From Paenibacillus donghaensis (GTDB lineage Bacteria > Bacillota > Bacilli > Paenibacillales > Paenibacillaceae): a stretch of 64,000 nucleotides of DNA. This document shows, in pieces, positions 24,168 through 32,963 of the stretch. How positions within the stretch are numbered: the first letter of the stretch is position 1; every line of letters begins with the position of its first letter. The stretch lies in NCBI RefSeq assembly GCF_002192415.1, contig NZ_CP021780.1:4712001-4776000 (forward strand). Direction: 5' to 3'. The notes under the pieces are model-generated. The model worked only from the letters and a program-made list of their open reading frames with translations. It did not search any database and had not been told where the DNA came from. The position numbers and the translations under genes were made by a program.

Positions 24168-26297
24168 TTACTTCTGAGCTAACACATCCATCCTCAGCAG
24201 AATGGCCGCTGCTTGTTCGCGGACCAGCGTCTGCCCCGGCTGGAATTTGCCGCCGCTGCCTGTCATAATTCCATGCTCATTCACTATCTGGATCGCTTTG
24301 AGGCTGGCTGCTGACAGACCCGTCGTATCGGTGAAGCTTGTGCGGCCCGCGCTGCCGAAGGTCTGCAGACCGGCTGCATTCACGACCATGGTTGCCGCTT
24401 CCAGTCGGGTGATGGCACGGCCCGGCTCAAACACGCCGGATGAACGCTGGACAATGCCCAGCTCCGCCGCTGTGGCAACCGCACCGCTGTACCAGGCTGT
24501 TGCCCGTACATCCTTGAAGCCTGATACAGTCTTGGAATCGGGAAATTCGCCAAGCTGACGCAGCAGCAGGGTAACAAATTCCGCGCGAGTGAGGCTCTTC
24601 TTCGGAGCAAGCAGGAGCTTGCCCTTGTCGCTCACGCCTTGCAGGTAACCCAGCGACAAAGCCATGCTTACATCACTGCTTGCCCATCCGGCCACCTTGG
24701 CAGCGTCGGGATACGCGTTCATCTCTGGGGATGAGATCTGCAGCGGTACCACACGTTTGGCGATGGCAGGCGCAGCCCCTTTAACGTAGCGGGTGAGCTG
24801 GACCGGATGGATTCCCGGCGGCAGTCCAGAGAAGGATGCTTTGCCCTTCGCATCCGTAACTGCCGTTTGGCCTTGAACGGACACGGTAACCCCGGCGGCT
24901 GGCAGATAGCTCAGTTGGGGCTGGGCTTTTTTGACGTAGAGGTCAAAAGATGTCTTCGCTGGAGGATTCCCGTGAGTGATCGAACCCGCCTTGTCTTTCC
25001 ATTGAATGTCCAACTGGTCAAACAGAACGGTATTGTCCGAGTAATAGAGCAGCAGCCGGTCGCCTTGGTTCAGTTGCAGCTCAGCTGAAATCACCTCGGG
25101 AAACAGCCAGTTGCTGCGGCCGGCCGGCATCAGCGCAAGCCTCCATTCGCCGCGTCCATTATACTGCCCATTGCGGATACCGTTGATCGCACTGATCTGC
25201 GGGACTGCGGAGGTGGACAGCTTGTAAGGAATGCCCTGCTCGTTCATAAAGCGGGTTGCCGCCTTCATTGCCGGCCCTCCGGCCATCCGGCCCAAAGCAA
25301 GCGTGCCTTCAGGACCTTCAATCTGGATTGTGCCCGTTCCCAATGTCGAATGCCCCAAGTCACTATACAATGGAGCGGCCTTCTGGGACAGGAGCTTGTA
25401 GGCCGTCAACGCCAGGTAAGCCTGTACCGTGGCTTCCGTGTCGGCAGCTCCACCTGCCGTTTGGGCAAATCCACCAGCAGGCAGACTGCGTGAGAGCAAA
25501 TATTCCAGCGGGCTTAAGCCGTCAGGCTGCTTGAAGCTGGCAGCATCGATCTCCAGCGCAGACAAAGCGATCACCACCCTGGCGGTATCTGCTGTGCTTC
25601 CTCCGAATCTGCCATCTTGCTGCTGCTCGCGCAGCCATTGCAGCGCTCTTGGAATTTGAACAGCGGCTTCTTCATGAGTCCGGCTGGGTGCAACTGCAGT
25701 CAGCACCTGTGCGGTCACAGCTACACTGGCCTGCCCGGAATCGGCGTCCGGCCAGCTGCCGTCCGCGCTCTGCAACTGAAGCAGCATATAGAACAACATA
25801 TCCGGATAATAATTCGGTCTATTTGCCGATTGATAGAGCATATTATTGCTCAAGATATAGGCCGAGGCTATCCCTTCCGCTCCCTCCTTCTCCATGCCGG
25901 GATGATTCATCAACAGCGGGAACAGATCAATCCCGGCTATGTTGTTGGCATTTCCCCCAGCCGCTCCGTAATTCAGCCCTGTCCGGGACAATTCCGTGAC
26001 TGTATCGAACTTGCCGCGCTTGTCCAGAATCCGATCGGCAAGTATGGTCTGGTAACCTGCGGTCAGCTTGCTGCCATTTCTGGCGAAACCCGCCGCTGCT
26101 TCGTCAGGAAACGGTTTGGCGGCAAGCAGCACAGCCTCCGCTTTCTGCAGGGCGGCCTGCATTTCACTGGTAAACGACGCTGCCGCAGCAGCCGGTTGTA
26201 CGTTCGCAGCCAGCGCTGTGCCCGGCAGGGCGAGCAGCATACTGAGCAGTATAATCACAGCAGTTCTCAGCGAATAGCTTGTTTTGTAGTCGCGCAT
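24168..26297 (-). CDS. SLH-anchored protein with prenyltransferase-like repeats
   Basis: The 709-residue protein has a signal peptide (AVIILLSMLLALPGTALAA), then alpha/alpha-toroid repeats of the terpenoid-cyclase type (LQLQSADGSWPDADSGQ, LREQQQDGRFGGSTADTARV; residues ~100-300). A DUF4430-like strand region follows (RLLLYYSDNTVLFDQLDIQW), then a carboxypeptidase-regulatory-type Ig domain (VTVSVQGQTAVTDAKGKAS). Three C-terminal SLH domains (~525-705) should bind pyruvylated wall polymer. The repeat region resembles cobalamin-binding intrinsic-factor folds, so ligand capture at the surface is plausible but unproven. The site AAGGAG precedes the ATG. Confidence 0.85.
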   Translation of the reverse strand: MRDYKTSYSLRTAVIILLSMLLALPGTALAANVQPAAAAASFTSEMQAALQKAEAVLLAAKPFPDEAAAGFARNGSKLTAGYQTILADRILDKRGKFDTVTELSRTGLNYGAAGGNANNIAGIDLFPLLMNHPGMEKEGAEGIASAYILSNNMLYQSANRPNYYPDMLFYMLLQLQSADGSWPDADSGQASVAVTAQVLTAVAPSRTHEEAAVQIPRALQWLREQQQDGRFGGSTADTARVVIALSALEIDAASFKQPDGLSPLEYLLSRSLPAGGFAQTAGGAADTEATVQAYLALTAYKLLSQKAAPLYSDLGHSTLGTGTIQIEGPEGTLALGRMAGGPAMKAATRFMNEQGIPYKLSTSAVPQISAINGIRNGQYNGRGEWRLALMPAGRSNWLFPEVISAELQLNQGDRLLLYYSDNTVLFDQLDIQWKDKAGSITHGNPPAKTSFDLYVKKAQPQLSYLPAAGVTVSVQGQTAVTDAKGKASFSGLPPGIHPVQLTRYVKGAAPAIAKRVVPLQISSPEMNAYPDAAKVAGWASSDVSMALSLGYLQGVSDKGKLLLAPKKSLTRAEFVTLLLRQLGEFPDSKTVSGFKDVRATAWYSGAVATAAELGIVQRSSGVFEPGRAITRLEAATMVVNAAGLQTFGSAGRTSFTDTTGLSAASLKAIQIVNEHGIMTGSGGKFQPGQTLVREQAAAILLRMDVLAQK

Positions 26298-26478
26298 AAG
26301 AGTTCACTCCTTTCGTTTTCAATACTATAGACGTTCAAAGGTGGAATTTTGTTCCTTTGATTAACAATATTGACACAGCCGCACACAACACAAACAGCCG
26401 CCAGCACTAAGGCTGACAGCCGTTGGGTTGTTTAGCTTTTAAGAAAGTATTTTTAATTTTCTTAGTAATACTCATTGA
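26298..26478. other. Intergenic gap without a clear feature
   Basis: This short AT-rich gap lies between the SLH gene start and the ABC operon end. A weak TAAGAAA/TTTCTTA hairpin near 26440-26465 may end the ABC transcript. No gene is seen. Confidence 0.4.
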
Positions 26479-27165
26479 TTATAACTCTTTAGAATGGTCA
26501 CGAATTAGTCGCCCCTCCTGTAGAGTAACTACCTCATCTGAAGCATCCGCAACCTGCTGGCTGTGTGTCACTACAATAACGCATTTATTTTGTTGATGGG
26601 CAAGATCACGGAACATATTCACAATACTGCCGGCTGTCTCTTGATCCAGATTACCTGTAGGCTCATCGGCCAGAATGAGATTAACATCACATGCTAAGGC
26701 CCTGGCAATCGCCACACGCTGCTGCTGCCCGCCCGAAAGCTTCAACACATTACGTTGTGCCTCTACTTGTGTAAGTCCAACATTTTGTAGAATCTCAAGC
26801 GCTTTTCTTTTTTTTTCCTTTCCCGTGTTACCTCGAATCTCCATGCCTACCCGTACATTTTGAAGAGCCGACAAGTATGGAATTAAATTATAAGATTGGA
26901 ATACAACAGCTCGATGCATCTTGCGGTAATTAGATAAACCAATACGAGAAATATCTTGACCTTCATAGAGAATTCTGCCCCCGCTAGGGACATCCAGTCC
27001 ACCGGCCAGCGCAAGAGCCGTCGTTTTACCTGAACCTGACGGTCCCAGAATGGCATACATTTTCCCACTGTAAAAATTATAGCTTGCATCATTTAATATA
27101 TTTACCGTCTGTTGATTAACCTTATAATAATATTCAATTTGATCAAAGGCTAATAGAATACCCAT
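26479..27165 (-). CDS. ABC transporter ATP-binding protein (MacB/LolD type)
   Basis: The 228-residue ATPase has Walker [10 protein letters not shown] (about 41-49), the signature [15 protein letters not shown], Walker [13 protein letters not shown] and the switch histidine in VVTHSQQ. The subfamily partners with FtsX-type permeases in export or mechanotransmission systems. It is the last gene of a three-gene operon with the two permeases at 27180 and 28616. The block is clearly more AT-rich than its surroundings, suggesting transfer. The substrate is unknown; peptide or antibiotic resistance is a common role. Confidence 0.92.
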   Translation of the reverse strand: MGILLAFDQIEYYYKVNQQTVNILNDASYNFYSGKMYAILGPSGSGKTTALALAGGLDVPSGGRILYEGQDISRIGLSNYRKMHRAVVFQSYNLIPYLSALQNVRVGMEIRGNTGKEKKRKALEILQNVGLTQVEAQRNVLKLSGGQQQRVAIARALACDVNLILADEPTGNLDQETAGSIVNMFRDLAHQQNKCVIVVTHSQQVADASDEVVTLQEGRLIRDHSKEL

Positions 27166-27179
27166 AACTAACCCTCCCT

Positions 27180-28583
27180 TTAATCTGTCTTGGTAAGAAT
27201 AGCTTTTGGCTTTAATCTTAATATAGTCACAATGGGTAGTGTAGTTGCGACTATGACGATTAGTAAACCTATCAGACCCAGTTCCTTCAAGGCCTCCAGA
27301 GTAATCTCTACATCAATTGTATCAACGATGTCTACTTCATCATGTGATGCCATAAATACCGCATCCTGAATAAAAGCTTCCTGCTCTCTCTGACTAACAG
27401 CCACTTCACTGGCTAATAGCTCGTCACCTAGTTTTGTCGACACCATCTCACCGACTAACGGGGATAAAGAGAAAGCGAGCAAGGCCAGTAATATCATTTC
27501 TAACATGAATTGCCCTATAATCTTGGCTCTTCCCTCCCCTAGTGACAATAGAATGCCGATTTCCGAAATTCTGCCACGGACAGAGAGCAAAATGATTAAA
27601 GTTAGAATTAGTGCTCCCGAACCGCTAATAAGAACCAGCATCATCTGAGATGAGTAGGAAACACTATCTATGGCTGCAGTCATTTTCTTATAAGCTGCCT
27701 CATTAGCATTCAGTTTAAAAATATTAAAATCCACTGTATTCCCTGCCTGAGCCGACTTCACAAACTGTGAAATGTTAGCGGGATCATCGAGATAATAAAA
27801 TGCACGCCCTACCAGCACATTTGGATCATCCTCATTCTTTCCGGACAGAGAAAATAAAGAACCGTAAATTTTGTTGTAAGGCATATCGACAGCAGAGATA
27901 TAAAAAGAATTCAGATCAGCAGGCGTTTTTGTTGTACGGTATATACCTACAATACTGTATGTAGATACTGCTCCCTCTTTAGACCTTAATTTTATGGGGT
28001 CTCCAACGTTTAGATCATTCTGTTCGGCCAAGTTACTCTCAATTAATACAACTTGCCGATCCTTATCATCGGGACTAATATGCCTGCCATCTATCAAAAT
28101 ATGAACGCTATCTTTGAATTCCTTTAACAATGACGTATTCCAGATTTCTTCGAAAGAGATATTATTCTTAAAAGAGTGGCCTATTGGGTTGGCATCCCCC
28201 TTGTTCTGTTGCGTGGGACTGGGAATTGCTTCGAAATCTTCTGCAGCAAAAAGATAATAATTGATATAATTATAGCCGATGACATGTTCGAGTTTGGTTA
28301 GACCGTGGGCCATGTCCATAGTTACAGGTGTTACTTCAGAGGAATTTATCTGTTTTACTCCTGCCTCCGTCTGATTATTGCGAAGTGTTTTGTCATAGTC
28401 AAATTCCAGCACAACCTCACTGCCGAGCTTTTCTCTTGCCGACTGATTTGCTCGCTGGCTGGCGGATTGAATAGCCAATGCAGAGAGTACAAAAGCAAAG
28501 ATGGTAATGAGTACGAGAAAAATAACGAGAGACCTTCCAGGCCTTCTATAAATGCTCCACAACGCTCTCTTAGAGAAATTCAT
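27180..28583 (-). CDS. FtsX-like ABC transporter permease
   Basis: The 467-residue protein has one N-terminal transmembrane helix (LVIFLVLITIFAFVLSALAI), a large extracytoplasmic MacB_PCD-type domain (~50-310) and three C-terminal helices forming the FtsX domain (VRGRISEIGILLSLGEGRAK is the conserved cytoplasmic loop). It is a paralogue of the next permease upstream, so the transporter is probably a heterodimer with the ATPase at 26479. Fourteen bases separate it from the ATPase gene. Confidence 0.9.
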   Translation of the reverse strand: MNFSKRALWSIYRRPGRSLVIFLVLITIFAFVLSALAIQSASQRANQSAREKLGSEVVLEFDYDKTLRNNQTEAGVKQINSSEVTPVTMDMAHGLTKLEHVIGYNYINYYLFAAEDFEAIPSPTQQNKGDANPIGHSFKNNISFEEIWNTSLLKEFKDSVHILIDGRHISPDDKDRQVVLIESNLAEQNDLNVGDPIKLRSKEGAVSTYSIVGIYRTTKTPADLNSFYISAVDMPYNKIYGSLFSLSGKNEDDPNVLVGRAFYYLDDPANISQFVKSAQAGNTVDFNIFKLNANEAAYKKMTAAIDSVSYSSQMMLVLISGSGALILTLIILLSVRGRISEIGILLSLGEGRAKIIGQFMLEMILLALLAFSLSPLVGEMVSTKLGDELLASEVAVSQREQEAFIQDAVFMASHDEVDIVDTIDVEITLEALKELGLIGLLIVIVATTLPIVTILRLKPKAILTKTD

Positions 28584-28615
28584 GAGGTCCTCCTCAACAA
28601 TAAGATTGCAGAAAT

Positions 28616-30007
28616 TTAATCGGCCAATATTTTTTTGGGGTGAAGACGCAATATTAAGAGAGCAGGAAATATAGTAGCAATGATGGTCAAAATGACACCT
28701 ACTGCACCTAATCCCAATAGCACGGGTGACGTCAGTTGAACATCCAACTTCTTAATAGGCTCGGCCTCATTGTTTGGAACAACAAAAACTTTAGCTCCCT
28801 GAGTATAGGTCTCTTGCTTGAGTTCAAAATTCTCCACTTGTCTAGTGAGTAACTGTTCGCTCGTCTTCTCACTAATTATCCCTCCGCCAATTAGAGAAAA
28901 AACAAGTGAAATGAACAGCACAATGAGTGTTTCTGTAAGCAACTGAGCAATAATTTTCCCGCGACTTTCACCTAAAGATAATAAAATCCCCATTTCCGTT
29001 TTCCGAGAGCGTATAAATAGGAATAGCAATAGACTCAAGATAATCGCTCCAGCAGCAAACACCAATACCAGCATAATTCGTGAAAAAGAGCTTACCTTAT
29101 CGATAGCAAAGGTCATCGTTTGAAGGGCTCTCTCATTCGTATTGAGATAAAACGTCTCATAATCTACAGTGTCTAATTGATGTGCTGCTTCCACAAATGG
29201 AGTAATATGCTCAGGAGCATCCATGTAGTACATAGCTTTTGCAATGGTCAACTTTTGCTCATCTGCTGTAATCTCACCTGCACTTAACTCGAAAAAAGAA
29301 CCATACATTATGTTATACTGAATGTTGTCCGTGCTAATATAAGAGGTGATATCCCCAAATGTCCATTCCGTTTTGTAAATTCCAACGATTTCAAATTGCG
29401 CTTCACGATTTGTGACTTCAGCCTTTACTTCAATGATATCCCCTACGCTCAAATTATTTTTGTCTGCCAGTCTGCTCTCCATCAAGACCAACCGTTTCCC
29501 AATATCATCTCTAGTAATGTGTCTACCGCTTATTAATGTATGGGTTCCATCCATAAATTCCTTCATCATTACCGTTCCTAACACTTGATGAACAGAAACA
29601 TTAGCTAATTCAAAAGCAGGTCCATCAAAAGTAATCTCCACATCTTCTGTCATCGTTTCATTATTCACAGCACTAAAATTTCCGGCAACAAATGGAATCG
29701 GTCTTAGAAAATTGTAGTCCGTAACATCATCCAATCCGCTCAAAGACTGTGCCATCGCTATCGTTGGCCACGTGGAAATACGACTGCCCTCGCTCTGAGT
29801 ATTCTTCATTGATTTCTCATAATCATATTCAAGCCTTACCTCACTGCCCAATGTGTTACGAGCGTGAGTCTTAGCTTGATCCGACGCATAGTATAGGGAT
29901 AGGCTGGTAAAAACTAAGGTAGCGATGATGGTTAGGGTCAACAACAGCAGCAGTGTTCTGCGTTGGTTGTTCCAGACACTCCAAAGGGCTCTCCGCAAAT
30001 AACTCAT
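28616..30007 (-). CDS. FtsX-like ABC transporter permease
   Basis: The 463-residue protein has the same plan as its neighbour: an N-terminal helix (LLLLLTLTIIATLVFTSLSL), an extracytoplasmic domain (~45-310) and three C-terminal helices with the loop IRSRKTEMGILLSLGESRGK. It is the first gene of the operon, 32 bp before the second permease, with AGGAGG before the ATG. There is no adjacent two-component system or accessory lipoprotein, unlike many Bce-type antimicrobial-peptide modules. The export substrate is unknown. Confidence 0.9.
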   Translation of the reverse strand: MSYLRRALWSVWNNQRRTLLLLLTLTIIATLVFTSLSLYYASDQAKTHARNTLGSEVRLEYDYEKSMKNTQSEGSRISTWPTIAMAQSLSGLDDVTDYNFLRPIPFVAGNFSAVNNETMTEDVEITFDGPAFELANVSVHQVLGTVMMKEFMDGTHTLISGRHITRDDIGKRLVLMESRLADKNNLSVGDIIEVKAEVTNREAQFEIVGIYKTEWTFGDITSYISTDNIQYNIMYGSFFELSAGEITADEQKLTIAKAMYYMDAPEHITPFVEAAHQLDTVDYETFYLNTNERALQTMTFAIDKVSSFSRIMLVLVFAAGAIILSLLLFLFIRSRKTEMGILLSLGESRGKIIAQLLTETLIVLFISLVFSLIGGGIISEKTSEQLLTRQVENFELKQETYTQGAKVFVVPNNEAEPIKKLDVQLTSPVLLGLGAVGVILTIIATIFPALLILRLHPKKILAD

Positions 30008-30159
30008 TTGACACCTCCTTGTACTACAGACTTTGCTTCTTCATTGCAACCAATATAATGCATTTCTTCTCTCACTAAAATACTTAATATGGATAAATTG
30101 ATATCGTTTCCATATAGTAAATATTAGAATACATTCAATAATAATACAACACACTTTCA

Positions 30160-30303
30160 TTAATTCTTTGTGTGTAAGAACTGATTAAATATGCCATCAG
30201 GGTGTAATACGAAAGTAAACGTATACCCAACAACCAGTACACTCAGGATTGCTGGCATAAAGTACACGCTACGTAAAAAATCCCCTCCCGATCCGGGTAT
30301 TTC
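30160..30303 (-). pseudogene. Remnant of a sugar ABC transporter permease
   Basis: A short open stretch reads DFLRSVYFMPAILSVLVVGY, then TFTFVLHPDGIFNQFL. This closely resembles the central segment of MalF/UgpA/LplB-type permeases, but it stops at TAA (30160-30162) and is closed upstream by a TGA. Only about 46 codons survive. It shows that a carbohydrate importer once stood here. Confidence 0.65.
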
Positions 30304-30345
30304 TCAAGAGAGCGGTCCGATCGCCCAGTCAGCCAATTGGCAATA

Positions 30346-30448
30346 GGACCAAGTTCTTGTCCCGGGCAAAGGACAAGAACTTAGTCCCTTAAAATACAAA
30401 AACCGCGCTGGGCGCGGTTTCTTAAAGGACTAGGACTATGTTCTTGTC
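30346..30448. repeat. Three copies of a 16-17-bp motif around a terminator
   Basis: GGAC(C/T)A(A/T)GTTCTTGTC occurs forward at 30346-30362, inverted at 30371-30387 and forward again at 30433-30448. The first two form a 12-bp hairpin (AAGTTCTTGTCC). The terminator at 30391-30419 sits between the second and third copies. Confidence 0.7.
30391..30419 (-). terminator. Terminator of the YdhK-family gene
   Basis: On the minus strand AACCGCGC pairs with GCGCGGTT over a three-base loop and is followed by TTTGTATTTT. Confidence 0.85.
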
Positions 30449-30522
30449 TTCTGACAACAGCCGTTGTTCATATATTGCGAACTTGCTTAACTCGAATTTC
30501 CTATAGTTTCCAGATCCAGTTG

Positions 30523-31164
30523 TTAATTGCTTTTGGTGGAAATTTCGTCTTCGGTCACCCACATATGATTCTTGACCAGCTCTCCGCCGCCAACCGGGGT
30601 ATAATTCAGCATATAAACCGTAGTCTGCTCGGCGGAATCAATGGTGGCCTTGGCCCCCATCATGCCTTCCATATGGTCGGCGTCAATCACTACCTCCGCA
30701 CCTGGCTCGTAGGGTGTACTTGCAGCATCCTTCAGTTCTTCGTGAATCACCCATTTATGATCGCTGACCGGATCGCCGCCCGTAGTCGGGGTATAGGATA
30801 CCGTATAAGCCGTAGTGTCAAAAGCGCCCGCAACCGTCGCCTCCGCATCCTTCATCCCCGGCATATGGTCGGCATTGATGATTACCTTGCTGCCCACTTT
30901 ATAGGTCGGGTTGGCGGCTTGCTTCAGCACTTTGGCCATTTCGCCCGAGCCGGAATGATTCATGCCCGCATGGTCTCCAGCATTGCCGCTCTGGGCATTG
31001 TTGTTCTGCGTATTATTGGTGTTCGTGCCATTCGTATTATTCGTTCCACCTGGGGTATTCATATTGGTCGTCCCATTGCCGTTATTGCCGTCATTTCCAC
31101 TATTCCCGCAGCCGCTGAGGGCTACTATTGCAGCGATACCGAGTACCGCCAGTTGTTTCTTCAT
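30523..31164 (-). CDS. YdhK family lipoprotein (two DUF1541 domains)
   Basis: The 213-residue protein has a lipobox (IVALSGC), an asparagine/glycine/threonine-rich linker and two tandem DUF1541 repeats. Each repeat has a DHM(P/E)GM motif (INADHMPGMKDAEAT, then IDADHMEGMMGAKAT) and ends in a W(V/V)xxE strand. Linker histidines and methionines (AGDHAGMNHSGSGEM) suggest metal, especially copper, contact; this is inference. The second of two in-frame ATGs (31164) has the better AAGGAG spacing (nine bases). It is monocistronic with a strong terminator. Confidence 0.88.
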   Translation of the reverse strand: MKKQLAVLGIAAIVALSGCGNSGNDGNNGNGTTNMNTPGGTNNTNGTNTNNTQNNNAQSGNAGDHAGMNHSGSGEMAKVLKQAANPTYKVGSKVIINADHMPGMKDAEATVAGAFDTTAYTVSYTPTTGGDPVSDHKWVIHEELKDAASTPYEPGAEVVIDADHMEGMMGAKATIDSAEQTTVYMLNYTPVGGGELVKNHMWVTEDEISTKSN

Positions 31165-31278
31165 GTTCATCTACTCCTTGTCCATCATTTTTATCTATGC
31201 TTCTAATATACCCGTGGAGGGTATGTTAGTAAACAATTGCGCCTTAAATCAAGCAGCTTTTCTACGCCTCCCGACTAA

Positions 31279-31465
31279 ATTCCTGCGAAAATACAGGTAT
31301 TTCGAACGTTAGACTCCTCATCGCGATAATTCCTGCAGAAGTACATCTTTTGGGAGCAAATATTACTGTCTATGCTACAAAAAGCGAATATTCCTGCACT
31401 TTTGCAGGCATTGCTCTATAGTTGTCCATTTTCACATAAAAGCCTGCACATTTGCAGGAATTCAC
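31279..31465. repeat. CCTGCA-TGCAGG palindromic repeats
   Basis: Units based on ATTCCTGCA-N4-TGCAGG occur at about 31279, 31329, 31390 and 31440. Half-sites also read AAAAGATGTA-N4-TGCAGG on the minus strand. The same family recurs at 52418-52600. Confidence 0.7.
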
Positions 31466-31499
31466 GCCCACCCAGGTGCCCTCATTATCTCAATAACTA

Positions 31500-31660
31500 T
31501 TGCCTAGCTCTTCGGTTAAATTTGCCTAGCTTCTCCTAAACACTTGCCTAGCCTCCCCTCAACACTCACCTAGCTTCTCCTAAACTCTTTGCCTCCTAGT
31601 CTAGCTTAGCTTCTCCCTAACTACTCCTAGCTTCTAATCCACACTCGTCTAGTCCTTAAC
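31500..31660. repeat. Degenerate TTGCCTAGCTTCTCCTAA tandem repeats
   Basis: About six to seven imperfect units of roughly 20-25 bp share the core GCCTAGCTTCTCC. No gene is supported here. Confidence 0.6.
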
Positions 31661-31682
31661 TAACTATGCTCATTACATCGCC

Positions 31683-31913
31683 CTATTCGCCTATTTCGCC
31701 CTGCTGTCGCTCACCTTGTGCTCCCGCTTCTCCCAGCTCACTTTCGACTTGTAAACCAAGTGTGTTTTGAAGCACCGCCTGTATGGGCAACCTAACCTTA
31801 TGGAGTGTCCGTAAGATAGGATGGAGCAGCTGTTTGGTTTCATCCCCACCCGCAAACTGCAACGGTTCAATTCTGCCAGATCGGTTTACTCGTTTAATAA
31901 GAAGCGAATCCAC
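31683..31913 (-). CDS. Possible small hypothetical protein
   Basis: The 76-residue frame starts at GTG (MDSLLIKRVNRSGRIEPLQF) and has protein-like composition (KQLLHPILRTLHKVRLPIQA), but only a weak AGGG site. It faces the acidic small gene at 31951 with just 37 bp between them, too little for two promoters. It may be a decayed gene. No family is recognised. Confidence 0.35.
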   Translation of the reverse strand: MDSLLIKRVNRSGRIEPLQFAGGDETKQLLHPILRTLHKVRLPIQAVLQNTLGLQVESELGEAGAQGERQQGEIGE

Positions 31914-31950
31914 TGCAGCCCTAAACTACAACCTGAAAGGAATGAGTCTT

Positions 31951-32157
31951 TTGGCCGACAAGGAGAAGAAGACACTCGACAATGCCGGGGCCGGAGCGCA
32001 GCCCATTCCGCTCCCAAACGACGATAACGGCGGCTTCAGCCCCAAGCTGGAGGAGCTGGTGGACGGCCTGCTCGGCGATGCCAATGAGCCGACCGAAGCA
32101 GACAAGGAACTCGGCCGCAAGGCGGAGCCGCTGCCGGAGGAAGAAGAAGATCAATAG
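31951..32157 (+). CDS. Small acidic hypothetical protein
   Basis: The 68-residue product (MADKEKKTLDNAG...) is acidic and low in hydrophobics, ending PLPEEEEDQ. A natural start is TTG at 31951, where GAAAGGA lies eight bases upstream; the longer frame from 31783 has a non-protein-like N-terminus. A GC-rich imperfect hairpin (32172-32214) follows and may terminate it. It may be an intrinsically disordered small protein; no family is recognised. Confidence 0.55.
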   Translation: MADKEKKTLDNAGAGAQPIPLPNDDNGGFSPKLEELVDGLLGDANEPTEADKELGRKAEPLPEEEEDQ

Positions 32158-32214
32158 CCGCATGAAGCGCGGCCAGCAAGCGGGTGCTCTCCGGAGTTCC
32201 TGCTTGTTTGGCGT

Positions 32215-32639
32215 AGGCAATAAATTATATTAGCCGAAAACTAAAAATATAAAACCGTCCACATCATGTTTCATAACTATCCGGCGTCAGGTAGGTGCAG
32301 TTTGGGGATAAACGGGGGTTGGTCGGGGATCGACTGGAGACATATCGGGAGACCCACTGGGCGGATCAGCCGTGGCCTACTAGGGAGCGTGCGACTGACG
32401 ACTCATCGAAGCATATACGTGACTCCACCAGGCTGCTATAGGGAATTTCTACCGTTATTTGCGACGGAATACTGTTTTGAGCGAGTATAGGGAAATTGTA
32501 CCGTTCATTGTAGCTAACCCCTTTCCAGAGCCTTTAACTAACTAATTAGTGGTAAATTACCCCTATATCCAGCTACTGTTGATGATACGAGCTAGATGAG
32601 AGGTAAAGTTTCCCTATAGCGTTTATGTGCTACTAATTT
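32215..32639. other. Intergenic region with short repeats
   Basis: No gene is supported. Related short segments (TATAGGGAATTTCTACCGTT at about 32438, TATAGGGAAATTGTACCGTT at about 32486, and an inverted TTTCCCTATAG near 32608) form another small dispersed repeat family. Confidence 0.5.
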
Positions 32640-32890
32640 AGAGGCATGAAGGCCTCTCATCTCACCTGTACAGCCGCATTTGGCGATTTCAAAGGCATGA
32701 AGGCCTCTCATTTCGCCCACACAGCCGCATTCGCCGAATTCAAAGGCATAAAGGCCTCTCATTTCCACCGCGCAGCCACATTCGCTGAATTCAAAGGCAT
32801 AAAGGCCTCTCATTTCCACCGCGCAGCCACATTCGCCGAATTCAAAGGCATAAAGGCCTCTCATTTCGCCCGCGCCGCGCTTGCCGTGCA
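32640..32890. repeat. 51-bp tandem array sharing the GGCATAAAGGCCTCT core
   Basis: Five units start at 32640, 32691, 32742, 32793 and 32844, exactly 51 bp apart. The core GGCATAAAGGCCTCTCATTT matches the array at 19476-19730, but the spacer (CGCGCAGCCACATTCGCCG) is different. Both strands stay open as 17-codon repeats. Confidence 0.92.
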
Positions 32891-32963
32891 CACGCCACAA
32901 AGAGGCGCCCCGGCAGGCCATAATAGGCCGCCGGGACACCCCCGGGGAACATAACGCATAAGA

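Noticed and set aside
26298..26478. Cobalamin riboswitch before the toroid-fold SLH gene
   Set aside because: No B12-box-like sequence is visible in the short gap.
31783..31950. Longer start for the acidic small gene
   Set aside because: The extension is not protein-like, while the TTG at 31951 is correctly spaced from GAAAGGA.
32592..32954. Repeat-encoded proteins on both strands
   Set aside because: The frames exist only because 51 is a multiple of three. There is no ribosome site or convincing start on either strand.
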